From: Paenarthrobacter sp. AR 02
Lineage (GTDB): Bacteria > Actinomycetota > Actinomycetes > Actinomycetales > Micrococcaceae
Length of the DNA: 64,000 bases
Assembly: GCF_021538675.1 (NCBI RefSeq)
Contig: NZ_JAJUKH010000015.1
Coordinates: 1-64,000 of the forward strand
Direction of reading: 5' to 3'
In this document: positions 7,748 through 16,697 of the stretch, one piece after another
How positions within the stretch are numbered: the stretch's first letter is position 1
Layout: every line of letters begins with the position of its first letter
Notes under the pieces: generated by a model
Told to the model about the DNA's origin: nothing
Seen by the model: the letters and a program-made list of their open reading frames with translations, nothing else
Databases searched by the model: none
Translations under genes and position numbers: made by a program

Positions 7748-8794
7748 CTATCTAATCATGATCCAGGCGGCAACCAGGCCCAGCGATGCGATGAGCAGCC
7801 AAGAGCCCAGGGCCACCATCACCGCGCGTCCACCCGTGTGGATCAGCGTGCGGACGCGCACGGCGGATCCCAGTCCGAAAAGCGCCGATGCGAGCAGGAT
7901 GTCCTGGACCAGGGCGGCTCCTTCCAGGACCGCCGGGGGAGCCCAGCCCACGGATCGCACAGCGACCATGGCAAGGAAGCCGAGCACAAAAAGCGGAACG
8001 ATAGGCGGGAACTTACCGTCGGTCCCGTCATCCTTGCCGGCACCATTGGCCCGCTTCCGCACATGGTCGACGCGCTGATGCAGTCCCGCCGCCGCCACTA
8101 CCGGAGCCAGCAGGACAACCCGCGTCAATTTCACGACGACGGCGATCGCCAGGGCCGCCGTCCCCGCAGTTTGCGCCGTGGCCACCACCTGGCCCACATC
8201 GTGCACGGAAGCGCCGGTCCATGCCCCAAACTGTTCCGGGTTCAGGTTCAGGGGGTGCATGAGGAGGGGCAACACGCCAATGGCAAGGGTGCCGCATAGC
8301 GTTACGAGCGCCACCGGGAGCACAGTGTCCTGATGCCTGATGCGCCGTACCGCGGCCATCGCACCGATGGCCGAGGCGCCGCAGATGGAGAAACCCGTGG
8401 CGATCAGCAGGGCGGTCTCGCCACGCAGCCGCAGCAAGCGGGCCAGCCCGTAGGTGCCCACAAAGCTGACCAGCACAACACCGGCTATGAGGACCAGCGA
8501 CAACCAGCCCAGCCCCAGCACGTCGTGGATGCTGACCTTGAGGCCCAGCACCACGATTCCGGCCCGCATAAGGTGCTTTCCGGCGAAGTCCAGGCCCGGG
8601 CGGGCGCGCCCTGCGGTGAGGACTGAGGTGCCCGGTATATTTGCTGAGAGCAAGCCCAAGGCAACTGCGAGGGTCATGGCGGGAATCGCTGGAAGCACCG
8701 CGTGGATGGTGAAGGCAAGGCCCGTTGCGGCGAAGCACAGGACCAACCCCGGCCCCAACCGGGACAGCTGGGAAGCGGGACTCTTGAAGGGCAT
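7748..8794 (-). CDS. YeiH-family putative sulfate/anion exporter (UPF0324)
   Basis: The 348-residue membrane protein has about ten hydrophobic segments. Family features include GLDFAGKHLMRAGIVVLGLK in the N-terminal half, GFSICGASAIGAMA, and WTGASVHDVGQVVATAQ. These pore-region sequences are typical of YeiH/YeeE-like inner-membrane proteins called putative sulfate exporters. The transported substrate has little experimental support. The start at ATG 8794 faces the divergent ATP-grasp operon across about 110 nt. A basic, Lys/Gly-rich loop (residues about 240-260) interrupts the membrane region. Confidence 0.85.
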   Translation of the reverse strand: MPFKSPASQLSRLGPGLVLCFAATGLAFTIHAVLPAIPAMTLAVALGLLSANIPGTSVLTAGRARPGLDFAGKHLMRAGIVVLGLKVSIHDVLGLGWLSLVLIAGVVLVSFVGTYGLARLLRLRGETALLIATGFSICGASAIGAMAAVRRIRHQDTVLPVALVTLCGTLAIGVLPLLMHPLNLNPEQFGAWTGASVHDVGQVVATAQTAGTAALAIAVVVKLTRVVLLAPVVAAAGLHQRVDHVRKRANGAGKDDGTDGKFPPIVPLFVLGFLAMVAVRSVGWAPPAVLEGAALVQDILLASALFGLGSAVRVRTLIHTGGRAVMVALGSWLLIASLGLVAAWIMIR

Positions 8795-8905
8795 GCCTCA
8801 ACCCTGCCGGATGGGGGCACGGAAAGGCGAACCGGGGGTTCCCGGAAACAGCGACACAATCAACACGAAATGCGCTCGACTCGAAAAGGTGATTGTCTAA
8901 TTCCC

Positions 8906-10462
8906 ATGTCTGACCTATTCCAGGATTACTCCGAGGCCGCCGCCCGCAGTGGCGCCTACGACGAGATGTTTGCCCCGGGCCACGTAGCCAGAAAATCCTA
9001 CGGTCAGGTCTCCGGTGCCTTGCGCGAGCTATCCCTCGCCGATGTCACCGCCAGGGCGGACTCCATGGCCCGCACCTTCCTGGACCGCGGAGTGACGTTC
9101 GACTACGCGGGGGAGGAGCGGCCCTTCCCGCTCGATATTGTTCCCCGCGTCATACCGGCCGACGAATGGGACGTTCTCGAACGGGGTGTAGCCCAGCGCG
9201 TCAAGGCCCTCGAAGCGTTCCTCAACGACGTTTATGGACGTATGGCGGTGGTGGCCGATGGCGTGATCCCACGGCAGCTCGTCACCACCAGCGCGCACTT
9301 CCACCGGGCGGTCCACGGCTTTGAACCGTCCGGCGGGGTCCGTGTGCACGTCTCGGGTATCGACGTCGTCCGCGATGCTGCCGGAACATTCCGCGTGCTG
9401 GAGGACAACGTCCGTGTCCCGTCGGGCGTAAGCTACGTCCTGGAAAACCGCCGGGCCATGGCAAAGGGCCTGCCCGAAGCGTTCGGCCAGCAGCACATCA
9501 GGCCCGTGGAGGAATACCCCCGGCGGCTGCTTTCGGCCCTGCGCAAAACAGCACCGGCCGGTGTCGACGATCCGACGGTTGTTGTCCTGACTCCGGGCGT
9601 CTTCAACAGCGCCTACTTTGAGCACACCCTCCTCGCAGGCCTGATGGGCGTGGAACTGGTGGAAGGGCGCGACCTCATCTGCCGTGGCAACCGCGTCTAC
9701 ATGCGGACCACCGCCGGTGAACAGCGTGTGGACGTGATCTACAAGCGCATCGATGACGACTTCCTCGATCCCCTCCAATTCCGCTCCGATTCGATGCTGG
9801 GTTGCCCCGGATTGGTCAACGCTGCCCGCGCGGGCGGAGTCACCATCGCCAACGCAGTAGGCAACGGCGTAGCCGATGACAAGCTCGTGTACAGTTACGT
9901 GCCTGACCTGATCCGGTACTACCTCCACGAAGAGCCGATCATCGCCAACGTCGACACTTTCCGACTCGAGGAAAAGGAAGCCAGGGAGCAAGTTCTGGAC
10001 CGCCTCGATGAATTGGTGGTCAAGCCGGTTGACGGCTCGGGCGGCAAGGGCTTGGTTATTGGCCCGGACGCCTCCAAGGACGAACTGGATGCCTTGCGCA
10101 AGCGCGTGATCGCCGACCCCCGCGGGTGGATCGCCCAGCCTGTCCTGCAGCTCTCCACGGTGCCGACCCTTTCGGGCGACAAGTTCGGTCCCCGCCACGT
10201 GGACCTGCGTCCGTTTGCCGTGAACGACGGCGACGACGTCTGGGTCCTGCCCGGTGGCCTGACCCGGGTTGCGCTGAAGGAAGGGTCCCTGATTGTGAAC
10301 TCCAGCCAAGGCGGCGGTTCCAAGGACACCTGGGTGCTGGCCAATTCGCCGGAGTTGCCTGCCGAGTTCATCCCGCGCCAGTCGGTGACCGTGCGTGAGC
10401 AGGTTTCTGTGTGGCCTGTGGAAAGCAACTGGCGCGACCGGCAGACGGAGCAACAGCAGTGA
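8906..10462 (+). CDS. Circularly permuted type 2 ATP-grasp protein
   Basis: The 518-residue protein belongs to the uncharacterised family formerly called DUF404/DUF407. A glycine-rich ATP-binding segment VVKPVDGSGGKGLVIG is followed by RHVDLRPFAV, and the C terminus holds GGLTRVALKEGSLIVNSSQGGGSKDTWVL, the family's best conserved stretch. ATP-grasp folds form carboxylate-amine or thiol bonds through acyl phosphates. The substrate is unknown. The ATG at 8906 has only a weak, distant AAAGG, so it may be leaderless or poorly translated. It heads an operon with an alpha-E protein (59 nt downstream) and a transglutaminase, a grouping also found with the proteasome-like peptidase Anbu in other bacteria. 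Confidence 0.9.
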   Translation: MSDLFQDYSEAAARSGAYDEMFAPGHVARKSYGQVSGALRELSLADVTARADSMARTFLDRGVTFDYAGEERPFPLDIVPRVIPADEWDVLERGVAQRVKALEAFLNDVYGRMAVVADGVIPRQLVTTSAHFHRAVHGFEPSGGVRVHVSGIDVVRDAAGTFRVLEDNVRVPSGVSYVLENRRAMAKGLPEAFGQQHIRPVEEYPRRLLSALRKTAPAGVDDPTVVVLTPGVFNSAYFEHTLLAGLMGVELVEGRDLICRGNRVYMRTTAGEQRVDVIYKRIDDDFLDPLQFRSDSMLGCPGLVNAARAGGVTIANAVGNGVADDKLVYSYVPDLIRYYLHEEPIIANVDTFRLEEKEAREQVLDRLDELVVKPVDGSGGKGLVIGPDASKDELDALRKRVIADPRGWIAQPVLQLSTVPTLSGDKFGPRHVDLRPFAVNDGDDVWVLPGGLTRVALKEGSLIVNSSQGGGSKDTWVLANSPELPAEFIPRQSVTVREQVSVWPVESNWRDRQTEQQQ

Positions 10463-10520
10463 AACCCCTCCACCAACTACTTGAACTCCGACAGGCACCA
10501 CGTGAAGGAGGCACAGTTCC

Positions 10521-11447
10521 ATGCTGAGCCGTATTGCTGAGTCACTCTTTTGGATCGGACGCTACGTAGAACGCGCCGACGGTACTGCCCGGATCCTTGA
10601 CGTGCACCTGGAGCGCCTGAACCATCTTCCCCTCGAGGAGCAGCGCAGCGTGGCGCGGGAACTGCTCGCCGTCATGGGCGCCAAGCCACAGAGTGAGGAC
10701 TTCGGCCTGCCTGAACTGCTCCATGCCCTGGCTTACGACAAGCAGAGCGCCTCCTCGATCGCCGGTTCCCTCGGGGCAGCCCGGGAAAACGCGCGGCGTG
10801 CCCGGGAGACCGTCTCGCAATCCCTGTGGGAAAGCCTCAACACGACGTACTACGGCCTCAACCAGCACCGCAAGGACGTCGTTGGGACATACCGTTTCTG
10901 CAACTGGGTGCTTGAACGGACCGCGATGGTACGAGGACTGGCTGACACGACCGTCAGCCACGACGAAAGCTGGCTGTTCATGGTGCTGGGGCGCTCCCTT
11001 GAGCGTGCCGACATGACCGCCCGCATGCTGTCCACCCGTGATGTCCAGTCGGCTGGTATGTCCTGGGTCAACATGCTGCGCTGTGCCGGTGCCTACGAAT
11101 CCTTCATCCGCACCCGCCGGGCAGCCTTCGGGGACCAGCATGCAGCCGAATTCCTGCTCCTGGACCGCTTGTTTCCCCGCTCGATCGTGTACGCGTTGCG
11201 CGACGCCGATGAGTGCCTTGCCAAGCTGGACCCCTCGGCGCAGCGCGTTGGTTTCATCAACGACGCCCGCCGGATCGTGGGCCAGGCCCGGACCTTCCTT
11301 GAGTTCCACCGCACCGATGACCTCATGTCTGAACTGCCCGAGCACATGGAACGTGTGCAGAAGGCCGTGACACAGGCTTCTGATGCCATTTCCCGTAAGT
11401 ACTTCAATCAGGCTGATGAGCACGCCTGGGTGGGAGAAGTTTCATGA
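10521..11447 (+). CDS. Alpha-E domain-containing protein (DUF403)
   Basis: The 308-residue protein is all-helical by appearance and opens with the family signature MLSRIAESLFWIGRYVERAD. No enzymatic residues are established for the family. It is nearly always encoded beside a circularly permuted ATP-grasp and a transglutaminase-like protein and probably works with them in peptide or protein modification. A GAAGGAGG site precedes the ATG. The stop overlaps the next start by ATGA, so translation of the two is coupled. Confidence 0.9.
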   Translation: MLSRIAESLFWIGRYVERADGTARILDVHLERLNHLPLEEQRSVARELLAVMGAKPQSEDFGLPELLHALAYDKQSASSIAGSLGAARENARRARETVSQSLWESLNTTYYGLNQHRKDVVGTYRFCNWVLERTAMVRGLADTTVSHDESWLFMVLGRSLERADMTARMLSTRDVQSAGMSWVNMLRCAGAYESFIRTRRAAFGDQHAAEFLLLDRLFPRSIVYALRDADECLAKLDPSAQRVGFINDARRIVGQARTFLEFHRTDDLMSELPEHMERVQKAVTQASDAISRKYFNQADEHAWVGEVS

Positions 11448-12295
11448 CCCGGCTGAGCATCGTCCACAAGACGGCCTACAAATACAACCGCCGCGTGACC
11501 CTGTCCTACAACGAGGCGCGGATGACCCCGTTGACAGACGGCCAGCAGGTGGTCCTGGAAGCGTCCCTCAAGGTCTCACCGAACCAGGCTTCCGTGAGCA
11601 CCTACCGCGACTATTGGGGCACCCGGGTCACGGCCTTCGATATGCAGATGCCGCACGAAAGCCTGGAAGTGCTCGCAACGGCCACGGTGGAGGTCCACCG
11701 CAGTGAGCGCGTGGCAACGGAAGACGACATTGTGGGTTGGGACGTCATCGCCTCGGACAAGATCCAGGACGAATTCAGCGACTGGCTGCCCCAGTCCCGG
11801 TTGAGCGGCCCCGGTGAAGAGGTACTCGACATTGTTCCCGGCATTGTCGAAGGAAAGAACCCCCATGAGGCGGCGTTGGCCGTGTTCGCGTGGATGGCTG
11901 GCGAGATGACCTACATGAAGGGCACCACCGGCGTGACGACGAATGCCGAGCAGGCGTGGTCGCAGCGCCAGGGTGTCTGCCAGGACCTGGCCCACCTTGC
12001 CATTGGAGCCCTGCGCTGCAGCGGTATCCCGGCGCGCTACGTGTCCGGTTACATCCACCCGCGGTCCTCGGCTGACATCGGGGAAACAGTAGCCGGACAG
12101 TCACACGCCTGGTTGGAATGGTGGGATGGCGAATGGCGCAGCTGGGACCCCACCAACCACAAACCGGCCGGCGACTACCACGTCACTGTGGCGAGGGGCC
12201 GCGACTACCGCGACGTTCCTCCGCTGAAGGGAATCCTTTCCGGCGGCGGAGGCTCGGGGCTCGCCGTTTCGGTGGAGATCACCCGCCTCGCGTAG
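11444..12295 (+). CDS. Transglutaminase-like cysteine protease family protein
   Basis: The 283-residue protein has an N-terminal beta-rich domain (residues 1-90, bacterial transglutaminase N region) and a catalytic core. The triad is visible as Cys in QGVCQDLAH, His in GQSHAWLEWW and Asp in SWDPTNH. No signal peptide is seen, so it is probably cytosolic. Family members may be proteases, amidases or crosslinking enzymes. The start overlaps the alpha-E gene (ATGA), and a terminator follows directly, closing a three-gene operon with no Anbu peptidase gene. Confidence 0.9.
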   Translation: MTRLSIVHKTAYKYNRRVTLSYNEARMTPLTDGQQVVLEASLKVSPNQASVSTYRDYWGTRVTAFDMQMPHESLEVLATATVEVHRSERVATEDDIVGWDVIASDKIQDEFSDWLPQSRLSGPGEEVLDIVPGIVEGKNPHEAALAVFAWMAGEMTYMKGTTGVTTNAEQAWSQRQGVCQDLAHLAIGALRCSGIPARYVSGYIHPRSSADIGETVAGQSHAWLEWWDGEWRSWDPTNHKPAGDYHVTVARGRDYRDVPPLKGILSGGGGSGLAVSVEITRLA

Positions 12296-12305
12296 GGGAT
12301 TCTTA

Positions 12306-12363
12306 ACAGCCAAGGCCCTTAAGACGAATTCTTAAGGGCCCTGGCTGTACTCAATATTTTTTT
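12306..12363 (+). terminator. Terminator of the ATP-grasp operon
   Basis: ACAGCCAAGGCCCTTAAG (12306-12323) pairs with CTTAAGGGCCCTGGCTGT (12331-12348) with one mismatch. A T run at about 12356-12363 follows and touches the stop codon of the convergent SDR gene. Confidence 0.85.
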
Positions 12364-13813
12364 ACCAGGGGGACGGCTTGTAGTCCTTGAGGAACACCCC
12401 GTACTGGTCCTCGCCCTTTTCGCCCATCACGATGGGGTCGTAGACGCGCGCGGCACCGTCCACGAGGTCCAAGGGAGCATGGAAACCTTCTTCCATGAGC
12501 CTGACCTTGGTGTAGTGCGGACGTTCATCGGTGATCCAGCCCGTGTCCACGGCAGTCATGAGGATGCCGTCGGAGTCCAGCATCTCCTGGGCGCTGGTCC
12601 GGGTCATCATATTCAACGCAGCCTTGGCCATGTTGGTGTGGGGGTGTCCGGGACCCTTGTAGGCGCGCGAGAACTGCCCTTCCATCGCTGAGACGTTCAC
12701 GATGTACTTGCGATGTGCCGTGGAACGCTTCATCGCACCACGCAGCCGGCTGACCAGCAGGAAGGGTGCGGTGACGTTGCACAGCTGGACCTCGAGCATC
12801 TCCAGGGGATCCACTTCGTCCACTACCTGGGTCCAGCTGTTGATCGAGGCCAGGTCCGGGACGAGTCCGCCGGCATCAATGGCTGTCCCCGACTCGATAC
12901 GCTCCAAGGACGCCGAACCCGTCGAGAGCGCCAAGGACGTGATCGCGTCTCCAGCCAGCACCGGATGTTCTGTGACGCTGCTGGCCAGAGCCAGGGGGTG
13001 CTTGTCATGCGCATGACCGAACGTCACCAGCTCGGGTCCGCCGTTGGCCGCTTCCAGGGCGGCAGGCAACGGCTCGTCTTCGGCATCCACCAGCGGTTTG
13101 TAGGCATTGCCTGAGCGCCGCACGGTCTGGGCTGCATTGTTGATGATGATGTCCAACGGACCGGCCTCGTTGAGCGAATCCGTGAGCGCCATGACCTGGG
13201 CCGGGTCGCGAAGGTCGATGCCGACGATACGTAGGCGGTGCAGCCATTCCGAGCTGTCTTCCATCGCGGCAAAACGGCGGGCGGCGTCCTTGGGGAAGCG
13301 CGTGGTGATGGTGGTGTGGGCGCCGTCCCGGAGCAGGCGCAGGGCAATGTACATGCCAATCTTGGCGCGTCCGCCGGTCAGCAACGCCCTCCGGCCGGTG
13401 AGGTCGGTGCGGGCATCCCGCTTGCTGTGGCTGAAGGCCGCACATTCCGGGCACAACTGGTGGTAGAAAGCATCCACCTGGGTGTAGTGCGTTTTGCAGA
13501 TATAGCAGGGACGGGACCGGATCAGGTGCCCGGCGATCTCGCCTGTGGCCGACGGCGCAAGCTTGTTGCCGCGGGTCTCGTCATCGATCCGGTCCGGGGC
13601 TGCTGTTGCTGTCAGGGCAATAACAGCACGGTCGGCCTCTGCGATGGAGTCGCGTTTGGTGACACGGCGGTGGCGCTTGACGGCCTTGAACATCTTGCCG
13701 GTGGCACGCCGGACGGCAACATAGTCCGGGTGCTCTTCGTCATAGACGTGGATCGTTGTCAGAACCTTGAGGCAGGCCTGGATCTCTTCAGGCGTCAGAT
13801 CGGTGGAACTCAT
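12362..13813 (-). CDS. Atypical SDR-family protein with an embedded zinc-ribbon-like segment
   Basis: The 483-residue protein is twice the usual SDR length. Residues 1-100 are an uncharacterised helical region. A CYIC...CPEC four-cysteine cluster follows (residues about 102-125), then a Rossmann SDR domain from about residue 138. The nucleotide loop reads LLTGGRAKIG and the NNAA motif is present (IIINNAAQTV). The catalytic region is odd: after NVSAMEG the Tyr of RAYKGPGHPHTNMAK is twelve residues from the Lys instead of four. A 90-residue insertion lies between NNAAQ and the following strand. Oxidoreductase activity is therefore uncertain. It lies 63 nt downstream of glgC on the same strand and may be cotranscribed. 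Confidence 0.75.
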   Translation of the reverse strand: MSSTDLTPEEIQACLKVLTTIHVYDEEHPDYVAVRRATGKMFKAVKRHRRVTKRDSIAEADRAVIALTATAAPDRIDDETRGNKLAPSATGEIAGHLIRSRPCYICKTHYTQVDAFYHQLCPECAAFSHSKRDARTDLTGRRALLTGGRAKIGMYIALRLLRDGAHTTITTRFPKDAARRFAAMEDSSEWLHRLRIVGIDLRDPAQVMALTDSLNEAGPLDIIINNAAQTVRRSGNAYKPLVDAEDEPLPAALEAANGGPELVTFGHAHDKHPLALASSVTEHPVLAGDAITSLALSTGSASLERIESGTAIDAGGLVPDLASINSWTQVVDEVDPLEMLEVQLCNVTAPFLLVSRLRGAMKRSTAHRKYIVNVSAMEGQFSRAYKGPGHPHTNMAKAALNMMTRTSAQEMLDSDGILMTAVDTGWITDERPHYTKVRLMEEGFHAPLDLVDGAARVYDPIVMGEKGEDQYGVFLKDYKPSPW

Positions 13814-13876
13814 TGACCTGATTTTACAGCCTTGGGAGCCTCCGGCCTGCCTCGGGTTCTGTCAGTGGACTGCGCG

Positions 13877-15283
13877 TTAGTGCGCGGCGCCCTGGGATGC
13901 AGCGTCCGCCACGCGGGCCTGGATTCCAGCGGCTACCTTTTCGGCGGAGTCACGGATGTCGGGATCGTGGTGTGTGGCTGCCTTGACCGCTTCCGGAAGG
14001 CTGCGGCGATGCTGGGCTGACAGAGCGAGCTCGGCTTCGCCTGGCTCCGGGACCACCTGGCCCTTCGCGAGGACAGTGATTCCGGACTCCGTGACCTTGT
14101 ACCCACGTGCCCTGTCCAGCTCCGGGTCCAAGCCGATGGCAGCACCCGCGGGGACCTTGACGTTCTTGTCCAGGATGGCGCGCTTGATCACGGCGCCTTC
14201 ACCCACACGGACCTTGTCCATGAGGACGGAGTCCTGGATACGGCTTCCTGCCGCCACGTATGCATCGTTGGAGAGGACGGATCCTTCAACGATGCCTCCG
14301 GAAATGACGACGCCGCTGGCCACGATGGAATCGAGGGCGGTGCCCACCGTGTTGTTTTCGCCGCGAACAAACTTTGCCGGCGGGGAAATGCTCTGGCGGG
14401 TGTAAATGGGCCATTCGGAGTTGTAGAGGTTGAAGACAGGGACGGGGGAGATGAGGTCCATGTGTGCGTCGTAGAACGAGTCGATGGTCCCTACGTCCCG
14501 CCAGTAAGTACGATCCCGGTCCGTAGCGCCGGGGATGTCATTGAGCGTGAAGTCGTACACGCCGGCTTCGCCCTGGTCAACGAAATAGGGGATGATGTCG
14601 CCACCCATGTCGTGCTTGGTGTCGAGCCGTTCCGCGTCAACGTGCAGTGCCTCAACCAACGCATCGGCGTCGAAGACGTAGTTGCCCATGGAGGCAAGGA
14701 ACTGCGTGGGGTCGGCTGCGAGCCCGGGGGTGCTGGCAGGCTTCTCCACGAAGGCGGCAATCTTCTGGGGATCGTTCTGGTCTACCTCGATCACGCCGAA
14801 CTGGTTGGCCATGTTCAGCGGCTGGCGGACCGCAGCCACGGTGGCCTTGGCGCCGCTGGCGATGTGCTGCTCCACCATCTGCGAGAAGTCCATGCGGTAC
14901 ACGTGATCGGCGCCGACCACTACCACGATGTCCGGGGCGTCGTCATGGATGAGGTTCAGCGATTGGTAGATGGCGTTGGCGCTGCCAAGGAACCAGCTCT
15001 TGCCCACGCGCTGCTGCGCCGGAACCGACGCCACGTAACGGCCCAGCTGCGTGGACATGCGCCACGTTTCCGAGATGTGCCGGTCAAGGCTATGCGACTT
15101 GTATTGCGTCAGCACAACTATTTTCAAGTATCCCGAGTTAACGAGATTGGATAATGCAAAGTCGATGAGCCGGTAGCCGCCGGCAAACGGAACCGCGGGC
15201 TTGGCCCGGTCCGCCGTCAGCGGCATGAGTCGGTTGCCCTCGCCGCCAGCCAATACAATTGCCAAAACTTTCTTCAACGCCAT
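13877..15283 (-). CDS. glgC: Glucose-1-phosphate adenylyltransferase (ADP-glucose pyrophosphorylase)
   Basis: The 468-residue enzyme makes ADP-glucose for glycogen or maltose-1-phosphate synthesis. It has the nucleotidyltransferase signature VLAGGEGNRLMPLTADRAKPAVPF, the GSANAIYQS segment, VVVGADHVYRMD, and a left-handed beta-helix in the C-terminal half (GVVISGGIVEGSVL). I chose the ATG at 15283, 8 nt after GGGGAG. It is roughly 50-60 residues longer than M. tuberculosis GlgC. The extra tail (after TVLAKGQVVPEPGEAEL) is charged and alanine-rich, of unknown role. It diverges from glgA across about 100 nt. Confidence 0.93.
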   Translation of the reverse strand: MALKKVLAIVLAGGEGNRLMPLTADRAKPAVPFAGGYRLIDFALSNLVNSGYLKIVVLTQYKSHSLDRHISETWRMSTQLGRYVASVPAQQRVGKSWFLGSANAIYQSLNLIHDDAPDIVVVVGADHVYRMDFSQMVEQHIASGAKATVAAVRQPLNMANQFGVIEVDQNDPQKIAAFVEKPASTPGLAADPTQFLASMGNYVFDADALVEALHVDAERLDTKHDMGGDIIPYFVDQGEAGVYDFTLNDIPGATDRDRTYWRDVGTIDSFYDAHMDLISPVPVFNLYNSEWPIYTRQSISPPAKFVRGENNTVGTALDSIVASGVVISGGIVEGSVLSNDAYVAAGSRIQDSVLMDKVRVGEGAVIKRAILDKNVKVPAGAAIGLDPELDRARGYKVTESGITVLAKGQVVPEPGEAELALSAQHRRSLPEAVKAATHHDPDIRDSAEKVAAGIQARVADAASQGAAH

Positions 15284-15382
15284 GGTCACTGCTCCCCGTA
15301 CGTCTTCGTAGCCCCCAAAAGTCCGATTTTCCGGACTCTTTCACACTAGAACACATACGCCGGAACGACTACGTTGGTTAGC

Positions 15383-16579
15383 GTGCGAATAGACATTGTG
15401 ACTAAAGAATTCCCTCCGGAAATTTATGGCGGTGCCGGTGTCCACGTTGCCGAGCTCAGCCGGGTGCTGGCAAAGCACGTCGACCTTCACGTCCGGGCGT
15501 TCGGTGCGCCCCGTGATGCCGACTACCACGGGGCTACTGTGGCGTCATACGCCACGCCCGAAGACCTCGGCGATGCCAACGCCGCAATCCAAACGCTGGG
15601 CGTGGACCTGAGGATCGTTCCGGACATTGCGGGAGCGGACCTCGTCCACTCGCACACCTGGTACGCCAACATGGCCGGCCACCTCGCTTCGCTGCTGCAC
15701 GGCATTCCGCATGTCCTCAGCGCCCACAGCCTTGAGCCCCTGCGCCCGTGGAAGGCTGAACAGCTTGGAGGCGGCTATGCCCTGTCCTCCTGGGTGGAAA
15801 AGACCGCCTATGAGGCTGCCGCTGCCATCATCGCCGTATCCGACGGCATGCGCCAGGACATCCTCCGCAGCTACCCTAACGTGGATCCGGACAAGGTCCG
15901 CGTGGTCCACAACGGCATCGACGTCTCGCTGTGGGAGCGTGATGAAGAGGACGATGCGATCCGGGCGTTGGGGATCGATCCCGCCAAGCCGAGCGTGGTG
16001 TTCGTCGGGCGCAACACGCGCCAGAAGGGTGTTCCTTACCTGCTTCGCGCGGCTTCGAGCTTGCCGGCGGACGTCCAGCTGGTTCTCTGCCTCGGTGCCG
16101 CGGACACCCCGGAACTCGCTGCCGAAACCGCCCGCCTCATCGAGGAACTGCAGGCCAAACGCGAAGGCGTGATCCTGATTGAGCGGATGCTTCCGCGGCG
16201 GGAACTGATCCAGGTCCTCAGCCATGCCACCGCTTTCGCCTGCCCGTCGATCTACGAGCCCCTGGGCATCGTGAACCTTGAGGCCATGGCCTGCGGCGCA
16301 GCTGTGGTGGCCAGTGCGACCGGTGGCATCCCTGAGGTAGTCCAGCACGGCGACACCGGCTTGCTCGTCCAGTTGGAGCAGGTCACCGACGGTACCGGCA
16401 CCCCGCTGGATCCGGAAAAGTTTGTCAGCGACTTTGCTGCAGCCTTGAACGAGGTGGTGGCTGACCCGGCCCGGGCCCGCGAAATGGGTATTGCCGGCCG
16501 GCGCAGGGCAGAGGAGCACTTCTCCTGGGAGTCCATCACCGAAACAACCCTTGAGGTGTACCGCTCGGTCCTGCGCTGA
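15383..16579 (+). CDS. glgA: Actinobacterial glycogen synthase / GlgM-type maltose-1-phosphate synthase
   Basis: The 398-residue GT4-fold glycosyltransferase has the N-terminal acceptor motif TKEFPPEIYGGAGVHVAEL, the FVGRNTRQKGVPYLLRA segment and the donor-binding PSIYEPLGIVNLEAMACG with its EX7E pattern. This actinobacterial type is annotated as ADP-glucose glycogen synthase. The M. tuberculosis homologue was shown to form maltose-1-phosphate from ADP-glucose and glucose-1-phosphate (GlgM). I chose GTG 15383 (RIDIVTKEF) over a TTG three codons earlier. It is divergent from glgC, the ADP-glucose supplier. Confidence 0.88.
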   Translation: MRIDIVTKEFPPEIYGGAGVHVAELSRVLAKHVDLHVRAFGAPRDADYHGATVASYATPEDLGDANAAIQTLGVDLRIVPDIAGADLVHSHTWYANMAGHLASLLHGIPHVLSAHSLEPLRPWKAEQLGGGYALSSWVEKTAYEAAAAIIAVSDGMRQDILRSYPNVDPDKVRVVHNGIDVSLWERDEEDDAIRALGIDPAKPSVVFVGRNTRQKGVPYLLRAASSLPADVQLVLCLGAADTPELAAETARLIEELQAKREGVILIERMLPRRELIQVLSHATAFACPSIYEPLGIVNLEAMACGAAVVASATGGIPEVVQHGDTGLLVQLEQVTDGTGTPLDPEKFVSDFAAALNEVVADPARAREMGIAGRRRAEEHFSWESITETTLEVYRSVLR

Positions 16580-16608
16580 CGCGCAACGTCCGACAAGCAG
16601 CCCAAACG

Positions 16609-16648
16609 ACGACGGCGCCGCCCCCTTCGGTGGGGACGGCGCCGTCGT
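16609..16648. terminator. GC-rich hairpin between glgA and the convergent acyl-CoA dehydrogenase gene
   Basis: ACGACGGCGCCG-CCCC pairs with GGGG-A-CGGCGCCGTCGT around a TTCG loop. The T tract is short on both sides, so termination efficiency is uncertain. Its position between convergent genes supports a bidirectional role. Confidence 0.55.
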
Positions 16649-16697
16649 ACGTTAACCAAGGTTCCGCAACTGTTCACCGCCTGTCAGCGGAGTACTG

